Of a stretch of DNA of 64,000 nucleotides, positions 43,528 to 52,016 are shown piece after piece; the first letter of the stretch is position 1; each line of letters opens with the position of its first letter. This DNA is from JAVDCA01 sp035293985 (GTDB lineage: Bacteria > Pseudomonadota > Alphaproteobacteria > Rhizobiales > Xanthobacteraceae). The translations under genes were made by a program, and so were the position numbers. A model generated the notes under the pieces. It saw nothing but the letters and a program-made list of their open reading frames with translations, had not been told where the DNA came from and did no database searches. The DNA lies in assembly GCA_035293985.1 (NCBI GenBank), contig DATGLS010000017.1, forward strand, positions 186,001 to 250,000, in the 5' to 3' direction.

Positions 43528-44264
43528 TGCCGCGCTACAAGCTCACCATCGAATACGACGGCGCGCCGTTCGTCGGCTGGCAAATGCAGGAGAACGGCCT
43601 CTCGGTGCAGGGCGTCCTGACCGCCGCGATCGCGGCGTTCAGCGGCGAAACGGTCGTGGTGCACGGCGCCGGACGCACCGACGCGGGCGTGCATGCGCGC
43701 GGGCAGGTTGCCCATGTCGACCTCGCCAAGGCCTGGGAAAACGACACGGTACGCGACGCGCTCAACGCGCACCTGCGGCCGCATCCGGTCGCGGTGCTCG
43801 CGGCCGAGGTCGCGGCGGAGGATTTCGACGCGCGCTTCTCGGCGCGCAAGCGCCACTACCTCTATCGCATCGTCAACCGCCGCGCCGACCTCGCGCTCGA
43901 GCGCCAGCGCGCCTGGCGCATCGGCCGGCCGCTCGACGCCGCCGCGATGCACGCGGCCGCGCAGCGTCTCGTCGGCAAGCACGACTTCACCACTTTCCGC
44001 GCCGCCGAGTGCCAGGCGAAATCTCCGGTGAAGACGCTCGACCGGCTCGACATCGCGCGCGAGGGCGACGACATCCGCGTGCACGCCTCGGCGCGCTCGT
44101 TCCTGCACACCCAGGTGCGCTCGATGGTCGGCTCGCTCGCACTGGTCGGCGAGGGCCGCTGGTCGGGTGATGACCTCGCGCGCGCGCTCGCGGCGATCGA
44201 CCGTGCCGCCTGCGGCCCGGTGGCGCCGCCGGATGGCCTTTATCTGATGCAGGTCGACTACTGA
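43527..44264 (+). CDS. truA: tRNA pseudouridine synthase A
   Basis: A protein of 245 residues that isomerises uridines 38-40 in tRNA anticodon arms. The catalytic Asp52 lies in GAGRTDAGVHARGQVAH; YDGAPFVGWQMQENGLSVQG, FSARKRHYLYRI, HDFTTFRAAECQAKSPVKTL and ARSFLHTQVRSMVGSL complete the family pattern. ATG 43527 shares its A with the fmt stop codon (TGATG). It is the last gene of def-fmt-truA; in related genomes dapE follows, but here a four-gene insertion lies between. Confidence 0.97.
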   Translation: MPRYKLTIEYDGAPFVGWQMQENGLSVQGVLTAAIAAFSGETVVVHGAGRTDAGVHARGQVAHVDLAKAWENDTVRDALNAHLRPHPVAVLAAEVAAEDFDARFSARKRHYLYRIVNRRADLALERQRAWRIGRPLDAAAMHAAAQRLVGKHDFTTFRAAECQAKSPVKTLDRLDIAREGDDIRVHASARSFLHTQVRSMVGSLALVGEGRWSGDDLARALAAIDRAACGPVAPPDGLYLMQVDY

Positions 44265-44390
44265 GCGGATGAGCCGCGCGAGTCGATTAAGGTCGTCGCA
44301 GCTCATTGAAATCATTGCTGCTATCCCAGTTGGGTGACGCTGCCAAAATTGGACAGCGCGCTGCCGTGCTCGGCTTTTGCCTCGCCAGCG

Positions 44391-44433
44391 TTGACATACT
44401 CTGTTCTACAGAGTATTCTTCAATTCAGAGTAC
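44391..44433 (+). promoter_or_regulatory. Sigma-70-type promoter with embedded operator palindrome
   Basis: TTGACA (44391-44396), a 17-base spacer and TATTCT (44414-44419) form a near-consensus promoter. TACTCTGT-TCT-ACAGAGTA (44397-44415), a perfect 8-bp inverted repeat, fills the spacer and touches the -10 box. A further half-site CAGAGTA (44426-44432) lies at the expected start of transcription. A bound repressor would block polymerase. The likely ligand is the winged-helix regulator at 44987. Confidence 0.75.
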
Positions 44434-44445
44434 GAAGAGGCCCGC

Positions 44446-44985
44446 GTGGAGCTTTCACGTCAGGAAGCCGCGAGCGCGTTGCGCGACATCGAGGCCGCGC
44501 AAAAGCGCAGCGAGACGTTGCAGGGCTACACGCGCAGCTCGCCGCACCTCGTGCTGTGGGGCGTGTTGTGGGTGGTTGGCTACGGCCTCACCGATCTCTG
44601 TCCGCAGTACGGACGGGCGATCTGGCTGGTGATCACCGCGATCGGGCTGGCCGGGGGATTTGCCGCGACGCGACGCGACCGTAATGGCGCCAGCTGGCGC
44701 TATGCCGCGGTCGCGCTGACGCTCGCCGGATTCTTCGTCGCCATCTTCGCGGTGATGTCGCCGGTGAACGGGCGGCAGGTCGCGGCGGTCGTTCCGCTCG
44801 CCGTTGCGGCGGCCTACATCCTCGTCGGCATCCGACGCGGCCCACGCTTCGTCGTCACCGGCATCGCGGTCGCGGCGCTCACCCTGGCCGGCTTTTTCCT
44901 GCTCAAGCAGCACTTCTTCCTGTGGATGGCCGGCGTCGGCGGTGCGGCCCTGATCCTCGCGGGCCTGTGGCTCAAGCGGGTGTGA
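44446..44985 (+). CDS. Multi-pass membrane protein, unknown
   Basis: A protein of 179 residues. A charged N-terminal helix (VELSRQEAASALRDIEAAQKRSETLQGY) precedes five to six hydrophobic segments between about 35 and 175, with RR pairs on the cytoplasmic side. I do not recognise a named family, although this domain order is often found next to small winged-helix regulators. The start is GTG 44446 with GAAGAGG five bases upstream, about 20 bases after the predicted transcription start. It is the first gene of a three-gene unit and is joined to the regulator with one base between stop and start. Confidence 0.75.
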   Translation: MELSRQEAASALRDIEAAQKRSETLQGYTRSSPHLVLWGVLWVVGYGLTDLCPQYGRAIWLVITAIGLAGGFAATRRDRNGASWRYAAVALTLAGFFVAIFAVMSPVNGRQVAAVVPLAVAAAYILVGIRRGPRFVVTGIAVAALTLAGFFLLKQHFFLWMAGVGGAALILAGLWLKRV

Positions 44986-44986
44986 G

Positions 44987-45331
44987 ATGAGCCGCGGCGA
45001 CGACATCATCCACCAGCAGACTCGGCTGCAGATCATGGCGACGCTCGCCGCATTGCGTCCAGGCGACTCGATCGAGTTCACCCGGCTCAGGGCGATCGTG
45101 CAAGCGACCGACGGCAATCTCGGCGCGCACATCGCGACGCTCGAAGCCGCCGGCTACATCGACGTGGTCAAGGACTTCGTCGGCAAGCGGCCGCGCACGC
45201 GGGTTGCGCTCACCCGCAGCGGCCGGAGCGCGTTCGCGCGCCACGTCGATTATCTGCGCGCCATCCTGGACGGGACGGCGACGCATGACCGGCCTGCGGC
45301 CCTTGGTCGGGAAGACGGAGGGAGATCATGA
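44987..45331 (+). CDS. Small winged-helix transcriptional regulator
   Basis: A protein of 114 residues of the compact winged-helix type (MarR/HTH_34-like): HQQTRLQIMATLAALRPGDSIEFTRLRAIVQATDGNLGAHIATLEAAGYI forms the helix-turn-helix. VKDFVGKRPRTRVALTRSGRSAF forms the wing with the usual KxPRTRVxLT pattern. It begins one base after the membrane-protein gene. Autorepression through the palindrome at 44397-44415 is a reasonable inference. Confidence 0.87.
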   Translation: MSRGDDIIHQQTRLQIMATLAALRPGDSIEFTRLRAIVQATDGNLGAHIATLEAAGYIDVVKDFVGKRPRTRVALTRSGRSAFARHVDYLRAILDGTATHDRPAALGREDGGRS

Positions 45332-45828
45332 TCGGAAGCGCCTTCGGGGCCGCGCACATCGCGGCCGCGATGGCCGCACTGGTGCTCGGCACGATAGTGA
45401 TCGGCGCCACCAAAGGCACGCCATTTCATCGCACGATCGGCGCCGGCTACGTGGCGGCGATGCTCATCGTCAACCTGTCGGCGCTCGCGATCTATCGACT
45501 GACCGGCCACGTCGAGGCCTTCCATGGGCTGGCCCTGCTCAGCTTGACCCTGCTCACCCGCGGCTTCGTGGCCGCGCTGATCCGCCGGCCCGGCTGGCTG
45601 CCGGTCCACTATCGCTTCATGGCGTGGTCCTATGTCGGCCTGCTCGCCGCCACCGGGTCGGAGATCGTCATCCGGATCGGCACTCGATTCGGCCTGATCG
45701 CCGGAGCTTGGCCGGTGATCGTGGCCGGAACTGCGGTCGCGCTGCTGGCGACGGCCTGCGGATTCGTGCTGTTGCCTCGCCTGCACCGCAGCTGGATGCA
45801 GGATGACAAGTCGCATCTCGCCATGTAG
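45328..45828 (+). CDS. DUF2306-like membrane protein
   Basis: A membrane protein of 166 residues with four to five hydrophobic segments: AAHIAAAMAALVLGTIVIGA at the start, a motif FHRTIGAGYVAAMLIVNLSAL, then HGLALLSLTLLTRGFVA, HYRFMAWSYVGLLAA and a C-terminal segment before the Arg-rich end. The KGTPFHRTIG and MAWSYVGLL motifs are those of DUF2306, a family of unknown function with conserved His residues. The ATG overlaps the regulator stop (ATGA), so it belongs to the same unit. Confidence 0.75.
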   Translation: MIGSAFGAAHIAAAMAALVLGTIVIGATKGTPFHRTIGAGYVAAMLIVNLSALAIYRLTGHVEAFHGLALLSLTLLTRGFVAALIRRPGWLPVHYRFMAWSYVGLLAATGSEIVIRIGTRFGLIAGAWPVIVAGTAVALLATACGFVLLPRLHRSWMQDDKSHLAM

Positions 45829-45875
45829 GCAATTTCGTTGCCGCCGGCTTGGGCGGCGCGTTGCGAGTGTTCCGC

Positions 45876-47351
45876 ATGGCACACATCCAGCAATTCGACA
45901 CCGATGTCGCCATCGTCGGCGCGGGCGCGGCCGGCATCGCAGCCGGGATCGAGGCGCGCGAGGCGGGCGCCCGCACGATCGCGTTCGAGAAGGCCGCGGC
46001 CTGCGGCGGCGCGGCGATCATCTCGGGCGGCGGCTGCCTGATCGTCGGCTCGCCGCTGCAGAAGCGACTCGGCATCGACGACACGCCGGACCTCGCCTTC
46101 GGCGACTGGATCGCATGGGGCGGCCCATCCACCGATGAGGTGTGGGCGCGCTACTACATCGAGCACACGCTGCACGATCTCTATCACTGGGCGGAACGCT
46201 TCGGCGTGACGTGGCCCGACCTCAAGGCGCAGGAGGGGAACTCGGTGCAGCGCTGGACGCGGGCCGACCGCAACGGATTCGGGCTGATGACGCAGCTGAT
46301 CGACGGCTATCGCGGCGCGGGCGGCGAGATCGTTACCGAGACAGAGATCACCGGGTTGCGGCGCGACGGCAGCCGCGTCGTCGGGCTCGACGGGCGCAAC
46401 CTGAAGACCGGAGCGCCGCTCATCGCGCGCGCGAAGGCGGTCGTCGTCGCGACCGGCGGCTTCAACTCGAACCTCGACATGGTGCTCGAGCACAAGCCGG
46501 AGCTCAAGGGCCACCGGATTCTCGAGGGATCGGGGCTCGGCTCGACCGGAACGGGACATCAATTCGTGCGCGCGGCGGGTGGCTATCTCACCCACATGGA
46601 CCACATCTGGTTCTACGCCTACGCGACACCGGACTATCGTGATCCGGCGCAACGGCGCGGCCTGGTCTTTCGCCTGGTGCCGGGCAACATCTGGGTCAAC
46701 CAGCAGGGCCGCCGTTTTCACAACGAGGCGCTCTCGGGCGGCAACTCGGGATCGCCCGCCCTCATGGCGCAGAAACCGCCGCACGCCTGGGCGGTCATGG
46801 ATACGCCGATGACCGCGGCCATGGAGATCGCCGACCCCTATTATCGCGACGGCGACAAGGTGGTACGCGCCAAGGTGATCGAGCTGCTCGACAATTCGCC
46901 CTTCATCCGCAAGGCCGATACGCTCGGCGATCTTGCGGCGAAAATGGAGGTCGACGCCGCGACCTTCCTGGCGACGGTCGCGCGCTACAATGCGGCCTGC
47001 GCGCAAGGGCTCGCAACCGAGCCGGAATTCGGCAAGCCGCTCAACTCGTCGAAGGCGTTCGACACGGCCCCCTATTATGCGGTGCAGATCTTCCCGCTGG
47101 CGCGCAAGAACTTCGGCGGCGTGAAGACCGACCTGCAGTGCCGTGTTCTCGACAAGCACTTCGAGCCCATCGAGGGCCTCTTCGCGGCCGGCGAGATCGC
47201 CGGGATGGCGGGCGGGCACATCAACGGGCGCGCCGGGCTCGAAGGCACCATGCTCGGACCCTCGCTGTTCAGCGGGCGCGTCGCCGGCGGCTGGGCCGCG
47301 CACGTAGCGGGACACGGCGACGGCTTCATCGGCAAGGCCAATCGCCCGTGA
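45876..47351 (+). CDS. FAD-dependent dehydrogenase (fumarate reductase/ketosteroid dehydrogenase type)
   Basis: A flavoprotein of 491 residues. The N-terminal dinucleotide motif DTDVAIVGAGAAGIAAGIEA has GxGxxG at 15-20. The middle has VVVATGGFNSN. The C-terminal FAD motif is LFAAGEIAGMAGGHINGRAGLEGTMLGPSLFSGRVAG. A capping domain lies between (about 120-350), as in fumarate reductase flavoproteins and 3-ketosteroid dehydrogenases. No signal or haem site is present, so a cytoplasmic dehydrogenase or reductase is likely; the substrate is unknown. I chose ATG 45876 over an upstream start nine codons earlier because the fold begins there. It ends 37 bases before convergent dapE. Confidence 0.85.
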   Translation: MAHIQQFDTDVAIVGAGAAGIAAGIEAREAGARTIAFEKAAACGGAAIISGGGCLIVGSPLQKRLGIDDTPDLAFGDWIAWGGPSTDEVWARYYIEHTLHDLYHWAERFGVTWPDLKAQEGNSVQRWTRADRNGFGLMTQLIDGYRGAGGEIVTETEITGLRRDGSRVVGLDGRNLKTGAPLIARAKAVVVATGGFNSNLDMVLEHKPELKGHRILEGSGLGSTGTGHQFVRAAGGYLTHMDHIWFYAYATPDYRDPAQRRGLVFRLVPGNIWVNQQGRRFHNEALSGGNSGSPALMAQKPPHAWAVMDTPMTAAMEIADPYYRDGDKVVRAKVIELLDNSPFIRKADTLGDLAAKMEVDAATFLATVARYNAACAQGLATEPEFGKPLNSSKAFDTAPYYAVQIFPLARKNFGGVKTDLQCRVLDKHFEPIEGLFAAGEIAGMAGGHINGRAGLEGTMLGPSLFSGRVAGGWAAHVAGHGDGFIGKANRP

Positions 47352-47388
47352 TGACCCGGGTATCCGGCCGGCCTTCGGACGGCGCCCG

Positions 47389-48543
47389 TCAGGCGAAATA
47401 GCGCTCGAGAATCCGCCGGTAGATCGCGGTCAGAGCCGTCAGGTCGGCGGTCGGCACCCGCTCGTCGACCTTGTGCATGGTCTGGTTGGCGAGGCCGAAC
47501 TCGATCACCGGGCAATAATCCTTGATGAAGCGCGCATCGGAGGTGCCGCCGGAGGTCGAAAGCTCGGGCGTTCGGCCGGTGACGTCGCGGATCGTGTCGG
47601 CGACGAGGGTGACGAACGGGCCCGGCTCGGTGAGAAAGACATCGCCGTTCGCGGGCTCCCACTCGATGCGCCAACGGATGCGATCCGCGGCGGCCGCGCC
47701 GGCACGCCGCTCGATCAGGGCGCGCAGATTCTCGCGCGTATGATGATCGTTGTAGCGGATGTTGAAGCGCGCGCGTGCTTCGCCGGGAATGACGTTGACG
47801 GTGCTGTTGCCGACGTCGACCGAGGTGAACTCGAGGTTGGATGGATCGAAATGCGCGTTGCCGTGGTCGAGCGGCTCGGCCATCAGCGCGCTCATCAGGG
47901 TGACGATCCCGCGCACCGGGTTGTCGGCGAGCGCCGGATAGGCGACGTGCCCTTGGGTGCCGGTGACGATCAGCGTGCCGTTCTGCGAGCCGCGGCGGCC
48001 GATCTTGATCATGTCGCCGAGGGCGTGCGGATTGGTCGGCTCGCCGAGAATGCAGTGGTCGAATTTCTCGCCGCGCGCCGCCGCCCATTTGAGCAGCTTG
48101 ATGGTGCCGTTGACGCCGATACCCTCCTCGTCGCCGGTGATGAGGAAGGAGATCGACCCTTTCGGCCTGCCGCCGCCGGCCGTGAGATAGTCGAGCACCG
48201 CCGCGACCTCGCACGCGATCGCGCCCTTCATGTCGGCGGCGCCACGGCCGTAGAGCACGCCGTCGGCGACATCGGCCGCGAACGGCGGGTGCGTCCAGGC
48301 GGTCTCGTCACCGGGCGGCACGACGTCGGTGTGTCCCGCGAACACGAGATTTGGCCGGCCGTCGCCGATGCGGGCGTACAGGTTCTCGACGTCGTCGGCG
48401 CCCGGCTCGCTGAAGGTGACGCGATCGACCGCGAAGCCGGCTCGCTCGAGGATGCCTTCGAGCACGCCGAGCGCACCGCCTTCGGCCGGCGTCACGGAGG
48501 GGCAGCGGATGAGATCGCGGGCGACGGCGAGAGGGTCGGTCAT
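47389..48543 (-). CDS. dapE: Succinyl-diaminopimelate desuccinylase
   Basis: A zinc metallopeptidase-family enzyme of 384 residues, penultimate step to meso-diaminopimelate and lysine. Metal-binding residues: His71 in FAGHTDVVPPGD, Asp104 in GRGAADMKGA, Glu139-Glu140 in TGDEEG, and the C-terminal His in ANQTMHKVDE. SGGTSDARFI and TVNVIPGEA are DapE hallmarks that separate it from ArgE. Several ATGs lie close together (48543, 48552, 48555); AAGGA favours 48552 or 48555 slightly. dapD lies 134 bases upstream in the same direction. Confidence 0.96.
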   Translation of the reverse strand: MTDPLAVARDLIRCPSVTPAEGGALGVLEGILERAGFAVDRVTFSEPGADDVENLYARIGDGRPNLVFAGHTDVVPPGDETAWTHPPFAADVADGVLYGRGAADMKGAIACEVAAVLDYLTAGGGRPKGSISFLITGDEEGIGVNGTIKLLKWAAARGEKFDHCILGEPTNPHALGDMIKIGRRGSQNGTLIVTGTQGHVAYPALADNPVRGIVTLMSALMAEPLDHGNAHFDPSNLEFTSVDVGNSTVNVIPGEARARFNIRYNDHHTRENLRALIERRAGAAAADRIRWRIEWEPANGDVFLTEPGPFVTLVADTIRDVTGRTPELSTSGGTSDARFIKDYCPVIEFGLANQTMHKVDERVPTADLTALTAIYRRILERYFA

Positions 48544-48677
48544 ATGGCGCATCATATCCTTATCGGGGGCGCCGTGGCCGGCATCGGCGGCGGGAGCAAT
48601 GCGAGAGCAGCGTATCGACGATGTTCGCCGCATCGAGCGTTTGGCAGGAGGAGATGCCCGCCTCCGTCGGGCTTTTC

Positions 48678-49523
48678 TCAGTCGCGCAGCAGCTCGTTGA
48701 TGCTGGTCTTGGCGCGCGTCTTCTCGTCGACGCGCTTGACGATGACGGCGCAGTAGAGTCCAGGGCCGGGCGAGCCATCGCGCATCGGCCTGCCGGGCGT
48801 CGTGCCGGGCACCACCACGGAATAGGCCGGCACCTCCCCGACGAAGACCTCGCCGGTGTCGCGGTCGATGATCTTGGTGGAGGCGCCGATGAACACGCCC
48901 ATGGACAACACGGAGCCAGTGCGCACGACCACGCCCTCGGCCACCTCCGAGCGCGCGCCGATGAAGCAGTTGTCCTCGATGATCACCGGTCCGGCCTGCA
49001 GCGGCTCGAGCACTCCGCCGATGCCGGCGCCGCCGGAGATGTGGCAGTTCTTGCCGATCTGTGCGCACGAGCCGACCGTCGCCCAGGTGTCGACCATGGT
49101 GCCGGAATCCACATAGGCGCCGAGATTGACGAACGACGGCATCAGCACGACGTTGGGCGCGATATAGGCGGAGCGGCGCACCACACAGCCGGGCACGGCG
49201 CGGAAGCCGGCTGCGCGGAAGCGATTCTCGCCCCAGGCGTCGAACTTCGACATCACCTTGTCCCACCACACCGCGCGGCCGGGACCGCCCTCGATCACCT
49301 CCAGGTCGTTGAGGCGGAACGACAGCAGCACCGCCTTCTTGAGCCACTGGTTGACGTGCCAGGAGTTGTCCGCCTGCCTCTCGGCGACGCGCGCCTCGCC
49401 GCGGTCGAGCAGCTCGAGCGCGGCCTCGACCGCCTCGCGCACCGGCCCCTTGGTCGAGAGACCGATGTCGTTGCGCCTCTCGAACGCGTCGTCGATGGTT
49501 TGTGCGAGCCCGGCGTCGGCCAT
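48678..49523 (-). CDS. dapD: Tetrahydrodipicolinate N-succinyltransferase
   Basis: An acyltransferase of 281 residues that makes N-succinyl-2-amino-6-oxopimelate, upstream of DapE in lysine and peptidoglycan synthesis. An N-terminal helical domain (about 1-100, with ADNSWHVNQWLKKAVLLSFR) is followed by a left-handed beta helix of hexapeptide repeats (SAYIAPNVVLMPSFVNLGAYVDSGTMVDTWATVGSCAQIGKNCHIS), and then EDNCFIGARSEVAEGVVV, SVLSMGVFIGASTKI. Length is normal. ATG 49523 has an AGGGGG ribosome-binding site. The product is handed to dapE, the next gene. Confidence 0.97.
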   Translation of the reverse strand: MADAGLAQTIDDAFERRNDIGLSTKGPVREAVEAALELLDRGEARVAERQADNSWHVNQWLKKAVLLSFRLNDLEVIEGGPGRAVWWDKVMSKFDAWGENRFRAAGFRAVPGCVVRRSAYIAPNVVLMPSFVNLGAYVDSGTMVDTWATVGSCAQIGKNCHISGGAGIGGVLEPLQAGPVIIEDNCFIGARSEVAEGVVVRTGSVLSMGVFIGASTKIIDRDTGEVFVGEVPAYSVVVPGTTPGRPMRDGSPGPGLYCAVIVKRVDEKTRAKTSINELLRD

Positions 49524-49757
49524 GCGAACCCCCTGGTTTGGCGGCGGTTTGTCGGGGGTGGGGAGGCCTGAGTCAAGCGGCGAGCCAAAGCGCCGACGCC
49601 TGCGGCTCCAGCGTCCTCTCTTCAGCTTGCGGGGGAGACACAGAGAGTCGAAGCCGCTTGCGCCGAACTCGCGGAGAGAGCCCCCCTCCCCGTCCTCCCC
49701 GAACACGCGGGGCATACGGCGGAGGGGCGCAACCGCATGAGCAAGCGGCTCGATAGC

Positions 49758-50732
49758 TCACGTCGGCTTGATACCCGACGCCTTCACGACCTTGACCCAT
49801 TTGGCGATGTCGTCGGCGATCAGGCGGCCGAGGTCGGAGGGCGGGCCAGGCGGGAGCACGATCCCGCCGAGGTCGCTGAGCCGTTTCTTGATCGTCGTGT
49901 CGCCGATGGCGCCGTTGATCCCCTGGTTGAGCACCGCGATGACGGCCGGCGGCGTCCCCGCCGGCACGCCGAAGCCGATCCAGGCGCTCGCCTCGTAGCC
50001 GGGCACGAACTGATTGAGCGTCGGCAGGTCGGGCAGCACGGCGACGGGCTTCTCGGTCGTGACCGCGAGCGCACGCAGCCGGCCGGCGCGGATGTGCGGG
50101 ATCGACGACGGCGTCACGTCGAACATCACCTGCACCTGCCCGGCGAGGAGATCGGTGAGCGCCGGCGTCGAGCCGCGGTAGGGCACGTGCACCATCTCGA
50201 CGCCGGTGAGCACCTTGAACAGCTCGCCGGCGAGATGCTGTGGACCACCCTGCCCGGCCGACGCCATGTTGACCTTGCCGGGATTGGCCTTCGCGTAGGC
50301 GATGAACTCCGGCACCGTCTTCGCCGGGAACGAGGGGTTGACCTCCATGACGAGCGGCACGCGGAAGACGCCGGCGACCGGCGCGATGGCGGTGACGAAA
50401 TCCATCTTGTCGTAGAGCGCGGCGTTGATCGTGTTCTGCGCGTTGACGAGCAACATGGTGTAGCCATCAGGCGGCGCGTGCTCGACCGCCTCGGTCGCGA
50501 TGTTGCCGCCGGCACCGGGGCGGTCCTCGACGATGAACTGCTGATGCAGGTGCTCGGTGAGATACTGCCCGATCAGCCGCGCCGTGATGTCCGACGAGCT
50601 GCCCGAGGCCTGGCCGACGATCATGTGCACCGGCCGCGCCGGATAGGTCTCGGCGCGGGCGACGCGCAGGCCCGCCGGCAGCGCGAGAGCTGCGCCGGCG
50701 AGCTGCAGGAAATGGCGGCGATGGTGGTGCAT
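49758..50732 (-). CDS. Bug/TctC-type extracytoplasmic solute-binding protein
   Basis: A periplasmic binding protein of 324 residues. The signal (HHRRHFLQLAGAALALPAG, ending ARA) resembles a twin-arginine leader. YPARPVHMIVGQASGSSSD at the mature start, then VEDRPGAGGNIATEAV, PPDGYTMLLVN and HVPYRGSTPALTDLLAGQVQVMFD are the hallmarks of tripartite tricarboxylate transporter binding proteins. TctA and TctB partners are absent from the window, as is common for this large family. The ligand is unknown, probably a carboxylate. It stands alone; the 61-bp repeat lies just upstream. Confidence 0.92.
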   Translation of the reverse strand: MHHHRRHFLQLAGAALALPAGLRVARAETYPARPVHMIVGQASGSSSDITARLIGQYLTEHLHQQFIVEDRPGAGGNIATEAVEHAPPDGYTMLLVNAQNTINAALYDKMDFVTAIAPVAGVFRVPLVMEVNPSFPAKTVPEFIAYAKANPGKVNMASAGQGGPQHLAGELFKVLTGVEMVHVPYRGSTPALTDLLAGQVQVMFDVTPSSIPHIRAGRLRALAVTTEKPVAVLPDLPTLNQFVPGYEASAWIGFGVPAGTPPAVIAVLNQGINGAIGDTTIKKRLSDLGGIVLPPGPPSDLGRLIADDIAKWVKVVKASGIKPT

Positions 50733-50744
50733 ACGCGTCTCCTC

Positions 50745-50805
50745 GGTCGGCGTCCGGTTTGCGGCACGCTACACGAGGCAGATGCAGACAGGAATGCGGC
50801 TGCGG
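50745..50805 (+). repeat. 61-bp direct repeat, copy 1
   Basis: It starts GGTCGGCGTCCGGTTTGCGG and ends ACAGGAATGCGGCTGCGG. Copy 2 at 52980-53040 is in the same orientation with roughly nine positions in ten the same. This copy lies between the tctC-like start and the AI-2E gene's 3' end. Confidence 0.75.
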
Positions 50806-50876
50806 CACCGCACCGCGAGGCGGCGCCGATCGACCTCGCTCGGTCATTCAGCTCAATCTGAAGCTCGGCCCCGAGA

Positions 50877-52016
50877 TCATGTGGATTGTCGATTCGTCCG
50901 CATCACCCATTCGCGCCAGATCGTCAAAAAGGCAGCCATGATCACCGGCCCGAGAAAGAGGCCCATCAGCCCGAAGCTCGCCAGTCCGCCGAAAATACCA
51001 ATGAACGCGAAGACGAATGGAAGCCGCACGCTCTCGCCCACCAGGGTCGGCCACACGAACTGATCGCCGGCGATCATGACGAGCGCTCCCCATGATACGA
51101 CGCCGCCCGCGGCGACGCCGCTTCCGCCCGTCATCAGCAACGCGGCGGCTGCGGTCGAAAACATGACCCAGGCACCAAATGGCAGCATCGCGAAGGCAGC
51201 CGTCAGGATTGCGAACAGCGCCGGATCGGGGACGCCGGCGATGAGATATCCGGCTCCGATGGCCGCCCCTTCCGCGAGCGCGACCACGATGGTGCCGCCG
51301 ACCGTCTTGCGCATCGCGACGACGGTCTTCTCGACCAGCCCCTCGCCGGGATCTCCGAGGATGCGTTCGGCCGTCGCGAGCAACTGACGGGCGATGAGGT
51401 TGCCGTTGCGCAGCAGAAAGAACAGAATGACGAGCGACACGAAAAGCGTGAAGCTGCGGTTGACCAACTGGCCGCTGACCATCCGGAGAACATTTGCGGC
51501 GTTCAGCTTCTGCAGCCAGGCAGATGCCGTTTCGGGTTTGGCCAGGTTTTCCCGCCACCAGTGCGCGGCCGCATCGGCTCCGACGGGCAAATGCGCGATC
51601 CAGTCAGGCACCGCCAACCCGTTCTTGCTCCATTGCGCGATCAGCGAGCCGAAGGCTTCGCTTTGTTGAGCGATCTCGTACATCACGACACCGATCGGGA
51701 GACAGACGACGACGGCGACGATCAAGGTGAACAGAAGAGCGCTGCCCGTCGACGGAAGATCGAAAAATTTTCCTGCCGCCCTTTCGTAGAGAGGCCAGAG
51801 GGCGATCGCCAACATCGCCGCCCAGATCAGGGCCGGGAGGAAATCGCGCGCGGTCCAGATCACCGCGCCCGTGAGGGCCACGGCCAGGATCACGCGGGCG
51901 GCCAGGCGCGCGCCCGGGTGAAGCGGCAACGGCTCGCGACGGTCTGCTGTGCGCGCCTCATCCGATGGCGCCACCCGCGCTCTCGGCGCACGGGGGTTGG
52001 TCACACGCTCTTTCAT
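50877..52016 (-). CDS. AI-2E family transporter (PerM-like)
   Basis: A membrane protein of 379 residues. A hydrophilic N-terminus rich in Arg (about 1-35) precedes about seven to eight hydrophobic segments: paired helices at about 38-75, a helix at about 90-112, and a cluster from about 185 to 360. A helical soluble domain (about 113-180) lies between. The C-terminal LPFVFAFIGIFGGLASFGLMGLFLGPVIMA is the family signature; FVWPTLVGESVRL precedes it. Members include the E. coli AI-2 exporter TqsA and PerM; the cargo here is unknown. Its start overlaps the DUF1206 stop (ATGA). Confidence 0.9.
   Translation of the reverse strand: MKERVTNPRAPRARVAPSDEARTADRREPLPLHPGARLAARVILAVALTGAVIWTARDFLPALIWAAMLAIALWPLYERAAGKFFDLPSTGSALLFTLIVAVVVCLPIGVVMYEIAQQSEAFGSLIAQWSKNGLAVPDWIAHLPVGADAAAHWWRENLAKPETASAWLQKLNAANVLRMVSGQLVNRSFTLFVSLVILFFLLRNGNLIARQLLATAERILGDPGEGLVEKTVVAMRKTVGGTIVVALAEGAAIGAGYLIAGVPDPALFAILTAAFAMLPFGAWVMFSTAAAALLMTGGSGVAAGGVVSWGALVMIAGDQFVWPTLVGESVRLPFVFAFIGIFGGLASFGLMGLFLGPVIMAAFLTIWREWVMRTNRQST

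Noticed and set aside
47352..47388. A terminator between the flavin dehydrogenase and dapE
   Set aside because: GC-rich CCGGCCGGCC is present but forms no stem followed by a T run.
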